Shown piece by piece: positions 51,383 through 59,922 of a DNA stretch of 64,000 nt. This DNA is from JAEUHM01 sp964538625 (GTDB taxonomy: Bacteria; Verrucomicrobiota; Verrucomicrobiia; Verrucomicrobiales; Verrucomicrobiaceae). The stretch spans positions 16,317 through 80,316 of the forward strand of contig CAZIGH010000022.1 in the NCBI GenBank assembly GCA_964538625.1, in the 5' to 3' direction. Each line of letters opens with the position of its first letter. Position 1 is the first letter of the stretch. A program made the position numbers and the translations under genes. The notes beneath the pieces were generated by a model. That model was not told where the DNA came from. It saw nothing but the letters and a program-made list of their open reading frames with translations, and did no database searches.

Positions 51383-53194
51383 ATGTTTCGGTGGTGGATT
51401 GCAGCTACGTCTTGCCTTCTGGCGCTTTGGGCGCTGGGCGGGTGGTGGACCCTGCGACGCGCTGAAGCTCGGCTGGAGGCGGCGGCAGCGGGCCTGCTGG
51501 AGGACGAGCGTTTCCAGGGGTTGGACGTGAGCTTTCGCGGGCCTGTGGCGGTGCTGTCGGGCCGTGCCTCTTCCGTCAATGCTCTGGCAGGGGCGGAGCG
51601 TCGCCTGAGGGAGGAGCTAAGGCTGGACGGCAGCAATCCTGTGCTGGGCCTGACTTCTACCGCATCGGCTGCGGAGGACCAACCGAGTTTGGGCGAGGAT
51701 GCGGGTGAGTCTGGGGAAGCGGGGCGTTCGGTGCCGCAGTCATGGGTGGTTCTCTTTGCCTCGAGCGGGCAGGTGACTCTGGCTGGCGTGCTCTCTGATG
51801 TGTCGCTGAGCGTGGCTTTGAAGCGCGAGGTGGACCGTGTTTGGCAGGGTTATCAAGTGAGCAACTCACTGAGGGTGGACGGGGAGGTGAAGCCGTTCAA
51901 GGTATTGAGGGAGACGCTGAAGAATCTTCCGCGTCCGGATCCCGATCAGGATGGGATGCTGACAACAACAACAGGGGAGGGGGCCTGGATGAGGCTGCCC
52001 TTGAACGGTGATGAGCTGACCGTGGCACAGGCGCTGTCTGGCACGGAGGCGAGGCTGCCTGAAATCGCTCAAGTGGTTGCGGCGTGGCGGGCGCTGCGAA
52101 AGAATGCCGACAGGCCGGGCAGAGTGATGCAGGGGCCCAAGGCTGGCGCTCCCGCAGTGCCGCAGACGACTGGACGTGTCTCCCGGGCGCGGGCGGTGGG
52201 TCCGCCCTACCTGGGCTGGGCAAGGCACGAGAGTGAGGTGTGGCTCTTCGGTGCCGTGACCTCCGAAGAGAGGAGGGCGAAACTGCTGGAGCAGGCGGAA
52301 CGGGCTTTTCAGGGACTCACCCTTCATGTCCAGGGCCTAATGACAGATCCCAGCCGCGTGGAAGATTCCAGGTCACCGTTGACGCTACCGCCTAAGGCCG
52401 TGGGTGTGACCTTCGCTGTGCTGGTGGCAGGGAAGCCGGTAGTGAGTTATCCACCGGACGTGACGGAGGGAAGGCTGGCAGCGGATTTCCGCGCGGTGGG
52501 CATAAACGAGATGGAGGTGGGTGAGGCGTTGATTCCTTTCCGGGAGAAGCTGGTGGCGGACGGTGGGGTGAAGTTGATGGAGTCCTATCTCTCGCTGGTC
52601 AGTGATGGGAGGGTGGTGCTACTGAGCGGTGAGACGGCAAGCCTGTCCATGAAGCAGGCGCTGCTGGAGGCTCTCCAGCCTTTGGTGGGTTCCATGGCGC
52701 TGGTGCATGAGGGCCTGCGAGTATCTCCGCTGGTGGCCCCCGCATCCGAGATGCTGCTGGCGCTGCGGCAGGCGGCCCAACTGGAGCCTGGCAGGCGGCT
52801 GGTGCTGGCGCTCCGTCCCCGTCAGGTGGCGCGTCGTGGGGTGTTGCACACGTTTGCGGCGACTGCGGGCGAAGGCGTGGACGTGGAGACAGCCAGGGCG
52901 GTGCGTACGATGAGGAAGGTGTTGGACGTGGATGGTGAGGCGCTCTTCGAGATCGTAGGCCATACGGATGGTGCAGGCGATGCGCAGAAAGATTCAGCGG
53001 AGAGCTTGAAGCGCGCAGAGGAGGTCAAAGCGCGGCTTGTGGACGCGGGATTTGATGGCCTGCGGCTGGCGGTGCGTGGTGCGGGCACCGCTGAACCGAT
53101 AGCGGAGAACGTGACGGAGAATGGTCGTGCGCTGAACCGGCGCGTGGATATTCGTTGGCTGCAGATGGACTTTCCAACTGAAAGAACAAAATGA
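51383..53194 (+). CDS. OmpA-domain envelope protein with BON-like repeats
   Basis: 603-residue protein with an N-terminal hydrophobic segment (WWIAATSCLLALWALGGWWTL, about residues 4-24, landmarks only) that anchors it or acts as an uncleaved signal. Two or three BON-like alpha/beta modules are suggested (FQGLDVSFRGPVAVLSGRASS, VTLAGVLSDVSLS, EVWLFGAVTSEERR). The C-terminal OmpA-like peptidoglycan-binding domain (about 470-597) has FEIVGHTDGAGD, LKRAEEVKARLVDAG and NRRVDIRW. Its stop codon overlaps the start of the next gene by 4 bases (ATGA). The two probably form one envelope complex; a link from inner membrane to cell wall is inferred. Confidence 0.85.
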   Translation: MFRWWIAATSCLLALWALGGWWTLRRAEARLEAAAAGLLEDERFQGLDVSFRGPVAVLSGRASSVNALAGAERRLREELRLDGSNPVLGLTSTASAAEDQPSLGEDAGESGEAGRSVPQSWVVLFASSGQVTLAGVLSDVSLSVALKREVDRVWQGYQVSNSLRVDGEVKPFKVLRETLKNLPRPDPDQDGMLTTTTGEGAWMRLPLNGDELTVAQALSGTEARLPEIAQVVAAWRALRKNADRPGRVMQGPKAGAPAVPQTTGRVSRARAVGPPYLGWARHESEVWLFGAVTSEERRAKLLEQAERAFQGLTLHVQGLMTDPSRVEDSRSPLTLPPKAVGVTFAVLVAGKPVVSYPPDVTEGRLAADFRAVGINEMEVGEALIPFREKLVADGGVKLMESYLSLVSDGRVVLLSGETASLSMKQALLEALQPLVGSMALVHEGLRVSPLVAPASEMLLALRQAAQLEPGRRLVLALRPRQVARRGVLHTFAATAGEGVDVETARAVRTMRKVLDVDGEALFEIVGHTDGAGDAQKDSAESLKRAEEVKARLVDAGFDGLRLAVRGAGTAEPIAENVTENGRALNRRVDIRWLQMDFPTERTK

Positions 53195-53979
53195 CTGACG
53201 GACGCTGGTGGTGGATGTCCAATCTCCTGTGGCTGCTGCTGATGACGGCGGCCGTTTTCACCTGGCTTGGCTGGCGGCTTCACGTGGTGTTGGCCGCGCG
53301 GCGTCTGGACCCGCTGGCGGACCAGGAGTGCAAGCTAGAGGCAGCACGGGCTGAAGCCGCAGAGTTTGAAAGCCGCTTGCATGAGGTAGAGGGGGCGCTG
53401 AGACGCAGTGAGGCGGAGCTTTCCGAGGCGAGGCTCACTCTTGCCAAGGCGCAGGCTTATGAGGCTGAGCTCACGGGCTTGCGGGCAAGTCTGCGGGAGA
53501 CTGAGGCGAGGCTCGCTAAGCTAAGCGCACCCAAGCCGGAGCCGCCACCTGATGAAGCTGCCGCTGAGGTGAGACCAAGGCAGGAGATGCTGCCGCTGGA
53601 GGTGTCTCTGAGTCTTTCGGCAGAAGCGCTTCAGCGTGCGGAGGAGGAGCGGGATGCGCTTCGTGCAGAGCTGGACTTGCTGAAGCGCAATCTCGATCAA
53701 GCGGCGGCCTTTCGTTCCGGCGATCAAGCGGCGGACGACTTGACGATGATACGCGGCGTGGGCCGTGTTCTGGAAGCACGGCTGCACGCTTTTGGCGTCT
53801 TCTCCTACAGGCAAATCGCGGACTGGACGCCGGATGAGGTGACCCTTTTTGGGCGGCTTATGGGCTTTGGTGATCGAGTACGCCGGGAGGACTGGCAGGG
53901 TCAGTGCCGCAGAATTCTGAATGGTAGCGCTCAAACCACGAGTCACGCCCGCAGTGGAGGGGCGGATGGTCCTGCGTAA
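53191..53979 (+). CDS. Membrane-anchored coiled-coil protein with helix-hairpin-helix end
   Basis: 262-residue protein. A hydrophobic helix (NLLWLLLMTAAVFTWLGWRL, about 11-30) is followed by a long coiled coil (about 45-175, rich in EAARAEAAEFESRLHEVE-type heptads) and a C-terminal domain (DDLTMIRGVGRVLEARLHAFGVFS then QIADWTPDEV, about 185-235) resembling the helix-hairpin-helix module at the ends of similar coiled-coil proteins and of NADH dehydrogenase-associated proteins. This is a protein-protein or nucleic-acid contact fold. It overlaps the OmpA gene by 4 bases. Function unknown; co-operation with the OmpA protein is likely. Confidence 0.78.
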   Translation: MTDGRWWWMSNLLWLLLMTAAVFTWLGWRLHVVLAARRLDPLADQECKLEAARAEAAEFESRLHEVEGALRRSEAELSEARLTLAKAQAYEAELTGLRASLRETEARLAKLSAPKPEPPPDEAAAEVRPRQEMLPLEVSLSLSAEALQRAEEERDALRAELDLLKRNLDQAAAFRSGDQAADDLTMIRGVGRVLEARLHAFGVFSYRQIADWTPDEVTLFGRLMGFGDRVRREDWQGQCRRILNGSAQTTSHARSGGADGPA

Positions 53980-55190
53980 ATGGCCAGGCCGCCGGAGAGG
54001 ATGCGCGCGACGTAACAGGTCACGAGGAAGAGCAGGGCGTAGTCAGTGCCGAAGAGTTCCGCTCCCATGACGGTGCAGGCGAGCGGTGTCTTGCTAGCTG
54101 CTGCGAAGACGGCGATGAATCCCAGCGCGGCAAACAGGTCTGGTGGTGCCGAAAGGAGGAGTGACAAGGCATTGCCGAGAGTGGAACCGACGAAAAAAAG
54201 TGGCGTTACTTCGCCGCCTTTGAACCCGCTGCCTACGGTGAGCACAGTGAGCACCGTTTTTTTGAGCCAGTCGAAGGAATCCGCTCCGCCTGGGGTGAAG
54301 GCTGCCAGGATGGAGGCACCTCCCTGCGGCCCGCGTTCGACGCCAAGCCCCAAGCAGTCGTGTGCGCCAGTCACCCAGGCGACGACCATCACGATCAGCG
54401 CTCCCGCGACGGGGCGGAGTACCGGGTTGCGGATATGGGAGGTGAAGAACTTCTTGCTGACGTGATGAAGCTGGGCAAAGAGCCTTGCAGCAAGTCCGAA
54501 CGCGAGGGCCGCTGCTACCACTTTCCCAATCAGCAGCGGGTTCACTGATGCCTGTCCGACATGAAAATGGGAGTGCACCGCGCCGAGGAGTTGGCAGGTA
54601 CGATCTCCGAGAAACGAGGCTGCAAGAACGGGGATGATCCAGCCGAGCCTTGGCAGGCCGGTGCGCACCACTTCCACGGCGAAGATGGCACCGCCCAGCG
54701 GTGTGCCGAAAACGGCACCGAACCCTGCGGCCATGCCGCAGCGGAGCATAAGGCTGGTGGCATCACTTCCCAGCCGTAGCCTGCGTGCCAGCCCACCGGC
54801 CACGCCGCCGCCCATCTGTACGGCGGTGCCTTCTCGCCCGGCTGAGCCGCCGAAGAGGTGGGTAACCAGCGTGCCCAGCAGCACTAGTGGAGCAAGTCGC
54901 AAGGGCACGTGAATGGTGTGGTTGCGAATCTCGTTGAGAATCAGATCCGTGCCTTTGTCTGCATTCCCGCCCCAGCGCTGATAAATGAAGGCGACCGCCG
55001 CCCCTCCTAGCGGCAGGCCATACAACAGCCAAGGGTGCTGCCAGAACAGGCGTGTGGCGAAGTCCAGCGACTGCAAAAAGAAGGCCGTGAGTGCACCGGT
55101 TACCGCTGAGATGAATAACACCAGCAGCAGTGAAGTCCAGATGCCGGGTGAGCGGAGGGGAGGGAGGACGGGGGACTCTGTTTCTTGCAT
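53943..55190 (-). CDS. CLC-family transporter, fluoride (CLC-F) type likely
   Basis: Multi-helix CLC antiporter of 415 residues. The ATG at this position starts MQETESPVLPPLRSPG before the first helix; the longer open frame upstream lies inside the divergent kinase. Pore segments are GGNADKGTDLILNEI, GSAGREGTAVQMGGG and GSGFKGGEVTPLFFVG. The changes from the chloride-channel motifs GSGIP, GREGP and GxFxP towards GN..KG, GREGT and GFKGGEV match what is known for fluoride/proton antiporters of the CLC-F subgroup. I see no fluoride riboswitch in the short leader. Chloride transport remains possible. The 3' end overlaps the last codons of the coiled-coil gene by 37 bases. Confidence 0.82.
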   Translation of the reverse strand: MQETESPVLPPLRSPGIWTSLLLVLFISAVTGALTAFFLQSLDFATRLFWQHPWLLYGLPLGGAAVAFIYQRWGGNADKGTDLILNEIRNHTIHVPLRLAPLVLLGTLVTHLFGGSAGREGTAVQMGGGVAGGLARRLRLGSDATSLMLRCGMAAGFGAVFGTPLGGAIFAVEVVRTGLPRLGWIIPVLAASFLGDRTCQLLGAVHSHFHVGQASVNPLLIGKVVAAALAFGLAARLFAQLHHVSKKFFTSHIRNPVLRPVAGALIVMVVAWVTGAHDCLGLGVERGPQGGASILAAFTPGGADSFDWLKKTVLTVLTVGSGFKGGEVTPLFFVGSTLGNALSLLLSAPPDLFAALGFIAVFAAASKTPLACTVMGAELFGTDYALLFLVTCYVARILSGGLAIYAGPSAPPLRA

Positions 55191-55221
55191 TCGAAGGCAC
55201 CCATAACGCCGATCCTGCGGT

Positions 55222-57981
55222 TTGCGAAGAGTTCCAAGCAGAGTTGCCCAAACATTGGAAATCGTGTTTTCTGTCTGCGTGTCAGTGGCAAAAAACAAAA
55301 ACGCAAGGCAGCGAACACCGGTGGGGGATCGGGAGGCGGAAGTGTACCATACTGTGGCCGACGACCTCAGCGAGAGCGTGTGCCGATTCTTGCCAGATGG
55401 CACGTTCACCTTCGTGAATGAAGTGTATTGCCGGACCTTTGGTAAGGAGCGTCGGGAGTTGATCGGCCAGCGTTGGCAGCCGGTGGTGGTGGAGGAGGAT
55501 CTGCCTCTGGTGCAAGCGCGCCTAAGGGAGTTGTCTCCAGAGCAGCCAGTAGTGGTCATTGAAAACCGGGTCATCGATGGAGCCGGCAAGACGCGCTGGA
55601 TGCAGTTCACCAACCGGGGGTTTTTCGACGAGCAGGGGAAGCTGAAGGAAGTTCAGGCAGTGGGCAGGGACATCACGCCGCAGGTGTGCGCGGAGCTGGA
55701 CCTCGATGACACCCGGCAGCGCTGGCAGCGAGCCCTGGAAGGCTCTGGTCTTGGCGTGTGGGACTGGGACATCGAGAACGACGAAATCTTTTTCTCTGAT
55801 GAATGGCGCCGAATGATGGGCTATGCGCCAGATGAACCAGTGCGCGGCGGACCGATGGGCTGGAATGACCTGGTGCACCCAGACGATCTGCCTGATCTTC
55901 AGCGCGGGGTGTGGGAGCACTTTGAAGGGCTGACACCCACCCACTCCAGCGAGTTCAGGCTCCGCTGCCGAAACGGAACCTGGAAGTGGGTGCACGCACG
56001 GGGCAGCGTGATGAAGCGGGATGCCACTGGCAGGCCAAGCCGAATGGTAGGAACCACGGCTGACATCTCGAGGAGAAAAGCGGTGGAGGAGCGTGAACGG
56101 AGAAACCTGCGCATGGTGGCGAGCGGTGCCCCGGTGAGCGAGGTCTTGGAGGCGATCATCCGCAGCCTTGAGGCGACGCATCCCGGGCTGATCACCAGCG
56201 TGATGCTGGTGGAGGAGCATGAGCGGAAGCTGCGGCTCGCTGCGGCACCTAGCCTGCCGGAATCCCTTAGCAAAGCGGTGGCCGTCATTCCGCTCGGTGA
56301 GGCAGGTGGCTGCTGCGGACGCGCGGCGGCAGAGGGCTTTCGTGTGATTTGCCCCAACATCATGACTGCGGAGTTCATGGTTCCGTTTCGCAAGGTCGCA
56401 CAGCGCTCCGGTTTGCAGGCGTGCTGGTCTGAACCCGTCATCGGCAGCGGAGGGCAAGTGATAGGCACCTTTGCCTGCTACCTTAGGGAGGCCCGCGAGC
56501 CACGAAGGGATGAGTTGGCGGCTGCCATGCAAGCGGCAAACCTGGCCGCCATGGCCCTGGAGCGGGAGCAGCGGGAGCGGGCTCTGGCGCTGAGCGAGGA
56601 GCGCTACGCACGCGCTCTGAGTGGCACCACGGACGGTCTGTGGGATTGGAATGTGCTCACGGGTGAACTGTATCTCTCTCCCCGCTGGAAGGAGATGCTG
56701 GGGTACGAGGAACATGAGCTGCAAAGCACCAGGGAAAAAGTGCGCTCGCTGCTGCACCCGGATGATTTGCCCATGCTTGAAAAGGCCCGCGAGGACCACT
56801 TCAATAAACGTGAGCCCTATGAGGTGGAATATCGCATGAGGGCTAAGGATGGCAGCTACAAGTGGTTTCGCGCCCGCGGCCGGGCGGAGTGGGCTGAAGA
56901 CGGGCGGCCAGTGCGCATGACGGGCACCATTTCGGACATCAATGCCCGGAAGGTGGCGGAACTGAATTACCAGCGTGAACAGGCTTACAACCAGACGCTC
57001 CTGGACAATGCGGCGGCCTTTATCGCGGTGCTGGATGAGCAAGGGTGCTTCGTTCACGTGAATCGCTTCGCCCAAGACGTTCTCGGATACGCTGAGGATG
57101 AGATCCTGGGCCGCACCCCGTGGGATGCAGGCCTGCTGGAGACGTCGGAGGTCATGCGCTCCAAGGAGCGCTTCGCCCGTTTGCTGCGCGGGGAGTCCAA
57201 TCCGCCGGTGGATGTGCGGTTGCGCATGAAAGACGGCCGCTGGCGCATTGTAGAACTGAGGAGCGCCGCCACCCGGAAACCGGACGGAAGCCCGGACCGC
57301 ATCGTCATCACGGGGGTGGATCTCACCGAGCGCCATCGGCTCCAGCAGCAAGTGCTCAAAATCGCAGATCAGGAGCAGGCACGGCTGGGGCATGATTTGC
57401 ATGACGGAGTGGGGCAGACCATGACGGGCCTGGTCATCATGGCCGAAGCGCTGGAGATGGAACTCAGCGGTGAGGCCCGTGAGCAGGCAGCCCGCATTCT
57501 GGAGCTGCTGCGCCAGTCCGTAGCAGAGGTGCGGCGCATGTCTCATGGCATGTCACCCACAAGCGTTCGCTACCGTGGTCTAGTGGGTGCGCTTCAACTG
57601 CTGGCGGAGACTGTGCAGAACAATTTCCGCACCCCATGCACGGCAGAGATCGACAGCAGTGTATTGGTGACGGACGGCGAGAAGCAGACGCACCTCTTCC
57701 GTATCGCGCAAGAGGCGGTGAACAATGCCCTCCGGCATGGGAAGCCTACGCTCATCACCTTGTCTCTGCGGAGACTCTCTGCCCGGGAGGCTGAGCTTCG
57801 TATCGTTGACAATGGAAAAGGCTTGCCCAAGGGCAAAAGGCCCGCCGACGGCATCGGTATGCAGGTCATGAACTACCGCGCGGATCTCATCCGGGCCAGC
57901 GTGGAGGTGAACAGCAGGCCGCGGCGTGGCGTCACGGTCGTGTGCAGGTTCCCGCTGGATGAGAGCCTGAGTGACGGGTGA
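55222..57981 (+). CDS. Soluble multi-PAS/GAF sensor histidine kinase (NarL-partner type)
   Basis: About 919 residues, no transmembrane helices. The start is unresolved: the frame opens with TTG, and GTG codons at 55264, 55279 and 55285 are alternatives. Domains in order: PAS (about 40-150), PAS/PAC (about 165-285, WDWDIENDEIFFSDEW), GAF (about 297-450), PAS (about 457-580, WDWNVLTGELYLSPRW), PAS (about 590-700) and a HisKA_3 dimerisation domain with phospho-acceptor histidine about 727 in GHDLHDGVGQ. The ATPase domain follows (EAVNNALRHG, VDNGKGLPKG). This kinase class normally signals to LuxR-type regulators; none is adjacent. The sensed signal is unknown. Divergent from the CLC gene. Confidence 0.9.
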   Translation: MRRVPSRVAQTLEIVFSVCVSVAKNKNARQRTPVGDREAEVYHTVADDLSESVCRFLPDGTFTFVNEVYCRTFGKERRELIGQRWQPVVVEEDLPLVQARLRELSPEQPVVVIENRVIDGAGKTRWMQFTNRGFFDEQGKLKEVQAVGRDITPQVCAELDLDDTRQRWQRALEGSGLGVWDWDIENDEIFFSDEWRRMMGYAPDEPVRGGPMGWNDLVHPDDLPDLQRGVWEHFEGLTPTHSSEFRLRCRNGTWKWVHARGSVMKRDATGRPSRMVGTTADISRRKAVEERERRNLRMVASGAPVSEVLEAIIRSLEATHPGLITSVMLVEEHERKLRLAAAPSLPESLSKAVAVIPLGEAGGCCGRAAAEGFRVICPNIMTAEFMVPFRKVAQRSGLQACWSEPVIGSGGQVIGTFACYLREAREPRRDELAAAMQAANLAAMALEREQRERALALSEERYARALSGTTDGLWDWNVLTGELYLSPRWKEMLGYEEHELQSTREKVRSLLHPDDLPMLEKAREDHFNKREPYEVEYRMRAKDGSYKWFRARGRAEWAEDGRPVRMTGTISDINARKVAELNYQREQAYNQTLLDNAAAFIAVLDEQGCFVHVNRFAQDVLGYAEDEILGRTPWDAGLLETSEVMRSKERFARLLRGESNPPVDVRLRMKDGRWRIVELRSAATRKPDGSPDRIVITGVDLTERHRLQQQVLKIADQEQARLGHDLHDGVGQTMTGLVIMAEALEMELSGEAREQAARILELLRQSVAEVRRMSHGMSPTSVRYRGLVGALQLLAETVQNNFRTPCTAEIDSSVLVTDGEKQTHLFRIAQEAVNNALRHGKPTLITLSLRRLSAREAELRIVDNGKGLPKGKRPADGIGMQVMNYRADLIRASVEVNSRPRRGVTVVCRFPLDESLSDG

Positions 57982-58005
57982 CGGAGCATCAAATGGGCTG
58001 CACGA

Positions 58006-58977
58006 TCAAAGTACCAGGCCGGGCGTTCGGCACTCGGCACTGAGCGCTGGACTGACATTCCCTCCGGTGAGAATCAGTCCCGCTGCGGCGTCCTTGAGCT
58101 TAGACTCCTTTAGTGCGGCCAGTGGCAGTGCGGCAGAACCTTCCACGACCATACCAGTATGCTGGTAGAGCATCCGCATGGCAGTGAGCGCTTCACCGTC
58201 ATCCACGGCGATGATGTCATCCAGATGATCCATGAGGAGGGAGAGAGCCTCCGGATGCGGTGTGCTGCACGCTACGCCCTCTGCCAGCCGCGTGGTGGTG
58301 GGATGCACCACCAAAGTGCGCCGCTTTAGGGAGAGAGCGTACGCCGGCGCATGGCTGGAGACCACTCCGATAACACGCGTGCTAAGGCCAAACGCGGCGC
58401 GGACGGAAAGCACACCCACTGCCCCAGAACCGAGACCTATGGGCACGAACACGACATCAAGATCACGAACCGCATGGAAGAACTCCAGCGCGTAGGTGGC
58501 GACTCCACGCACCAGCCACGGATGAAATGACGGCACTGGGTGAAGTGGTTGGTCAGCGGCCAGCTGACGAGAGTATTCCAGTGCGCATTGAAAATCGTGT
58601 CCATGTTCCACCAGTTCCGCACCCAAGGCACGGATGGCCTCGTTTTTGTGTGTTGGATTGCCCTCCGGCACCACGATGACGCACCTTAGTCCGGCACGCT
58701 TGGCCGACCAGGCGATGGAGCGCCCATGATTGCCGGTGGATGCAGCCACCATGCCCTGGATGTCTGGGCGGTGCTTCAGCAGCTCGTGCAGGTAAATGAT
58801 GCCACCGCGCACCTTGAAGGCTCCGGCGGGGGTCTCATGTTCATGCTTGAGCCAGGTGCGACATCCGAGGGCGGCATTCAGTGCCGGATGAGTGGAAATA
58901 CGGGTCTCGGGGACGTGCTTGCGCACCAAACGATGCGCGTCCTCTATCTCTTCAAGGCTGGCCAATGCAGGGCGCAT
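58006..58977 (-). CDS. PLP-dependent threonine/serine dehydratase-family enzyme
   Basis: Fold-type II PLP enzyme of 323 residues, the size of catabolic threonine/serine dehydratases or racemases without a regulatory ACT domain. The PLP lysine is in AGAFKVRGG (about 50-58), substrate-binding loop ASTGNHGRSIAW (about 79-90), phosphate-binding glycines GLGSGAVGV (about 180-188) and late TGGNVSPAL. It is the last gene of a minus-strand cluster after dapA with only 9 bases between. Reaction could be threonine or serine deamination or serine racemisation; the sequence does not decide. It converges on the multi-PAS kinase, 24 bases apart. Confidence 0.85.
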   Translation of the reverse strand: MRPALASLEEIEDAHRLVRKHVPETRISTHPALNAALGCRTWLKHEHETPAGAFKVRGGIIYLHELLKHRPDIQGMVAASTGNHGRSIAWSAKRAGLRCVIVVPEGNPTHKNEAIRALGAELVEHGHDFQCALEYSRQLAADQPLHPVPSFHPWLVRGVATYALEFFHAVRDLDVVFVPIGLGSGAVGVLSVRAAFGLSTRVIGVVSSHAPAYALSLKRRTLVVHPTTTRLAEGVACSTPHPEALSLLMDHLDDIIAVDDGEALTAMRMLYQHTGMVVEGSAALPLAALKESKLKDAAAGLILTGGNVSPALSAECRTPGLVL

Positions 58978-58986
58978 GGCGAGAGC

Positions 58987-59865
58987 CTAAATAATGCGCA
59001 GCTGCTTGAGGATGCCCTCTAGTTCTGCCTTTCCAGCCTCGGCCATGGGAGCCATGGGCAGGCGCAGCTCAGGATCAATCATGCCCGTCAAACCAAGAGC
59101 CGTCTTGATGGGGATGGGGTTGGTGGACAGCTTGAGGAAGGCGGAGAAGAGCGGGTAGTAGCGGTGGTGGATCTCCTGTGCTTCGGGCCAGTTGCCCTCC
59201 AGCGCACAGGCCACCATTTTACTGAGGGGACCCGGAATGAGGTTGCCAGCCACGCTGACGACTCCCACCGCGCCGACGATCATGAAGGGCAGGGTCAGGG
59301 AATCGTCTCCAGACAGGACTTCAAAGGTGTTGGGCAGGTGCTGCTTGAACTGGCTGACGCGTTCCGGATTGCCACCGGCTTCTTTGATGGCGCGAATGTT
59401 CGGACAGGCCTCCACGAGGCGGACGATGGTGTCTAGCCCTATCTCAATGCCACAGCGCCCGGGGATGCTGTAAAGCATGATGGGTAGGGAGGTGGACTGA
59501 GCTACTGCCTTGAAGTGGTGGAAGAGGCCATCCTGCGTCGGCTTGTTATAGTAGGGTGCCACTTGCAGGATGGCTGTGGCTCCAGCTTCCTCTGCTTCCT
59601 GGGTCATTTCCACGGCTTCACGTGTGCTGTTGGAGCCGGTGCCTGCCATGACGACGCCACGCCCTTTGGCAAACTCGGCACTGAGCCGCACCACGGCCTC
59701 GTGTTCGTCGTAGTCCAGGGTGGGGGACTCACCGGTGGTGCCGCATGGGACGATGCCGCTGATGCCGTTGTCGAACTGGAAGTCGATCAGCTTCTGCAAC
59801 GCGGCCTCATCGATTTTACCGTTGCGGAAAGGGGTGACGATGGCGGTGTGGGTGCCTGCGAACAT
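58987..59865 (-). CDS. dapA: 4-hydroxy-tetrahydrodipicolinate synthase
   Basis: Condenses aspartate semialdehyde with pyruvate, the first committed step of the diaminopimelate/lysine pathway. TIM barrel of 292 residues with GTTGESPTLDYDEHEAVVRL (about 42-61), the tyrosine of the proton relay in YYNKPTQDGLFHHF (about 105), YSIPGRCG and the Schiff-base lysine in IRAIKEAGGN (about 160). Genes for dapF and trpA lie upstream on the same strand (57 bases and further), and a PLP enzyme follows 9 bases later, so it is part of an amino-acid operon. Confidence 0.94.
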   Translation of the reverse strand: MFAGTHTAIVTPFRNGKIDEAALQKLIDFQFDNGISGIVPCGTTGESPTLDYDEHEAVVRLSAEFAKGRGVVMAGTGSNSTREAVEMTQEAEEAGATAILQVAPYYNKPTQDGLFHHFKAVAQSTSLPIMLYSIPGRCGIEIGLDTIVRLVEACPNIRAIKEAGGNPERVSQFKQHLPNTFEVLSGDDSLTLPFMIVGAVGVVSVAGNLIPGPLSKMVACALEGNWPEAQEIHHRYYPLFSAFLKLSTNPIPIKTALGLTGMIDPELRLPMAPMAEAGKAELEGILKQLRII

Positions 59866-59922
59866 GGAGGTGCGGGTTGGTTTGAAGTGCTGCTGGGGGG
59901 AAAAGCTGTTCGGAGCCGGTGC

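Noticed and set aside
55191..55330. A fluoride riboswitch in the leader of the CLC gene
   Set aside because: I looked for the conserved core on the minus strand and could not find its pattern; the leader is also partly inside the divergent kinase frame.
55522..57546. A 674-codon open frame on the minus strand inside the multi-PAS kinase
   Set aside because: Antisense frame typical of high-GC DNA; the translation has no recognisable domain, while the plus-strand frame has clear PAS, GAF and kinase motifs.
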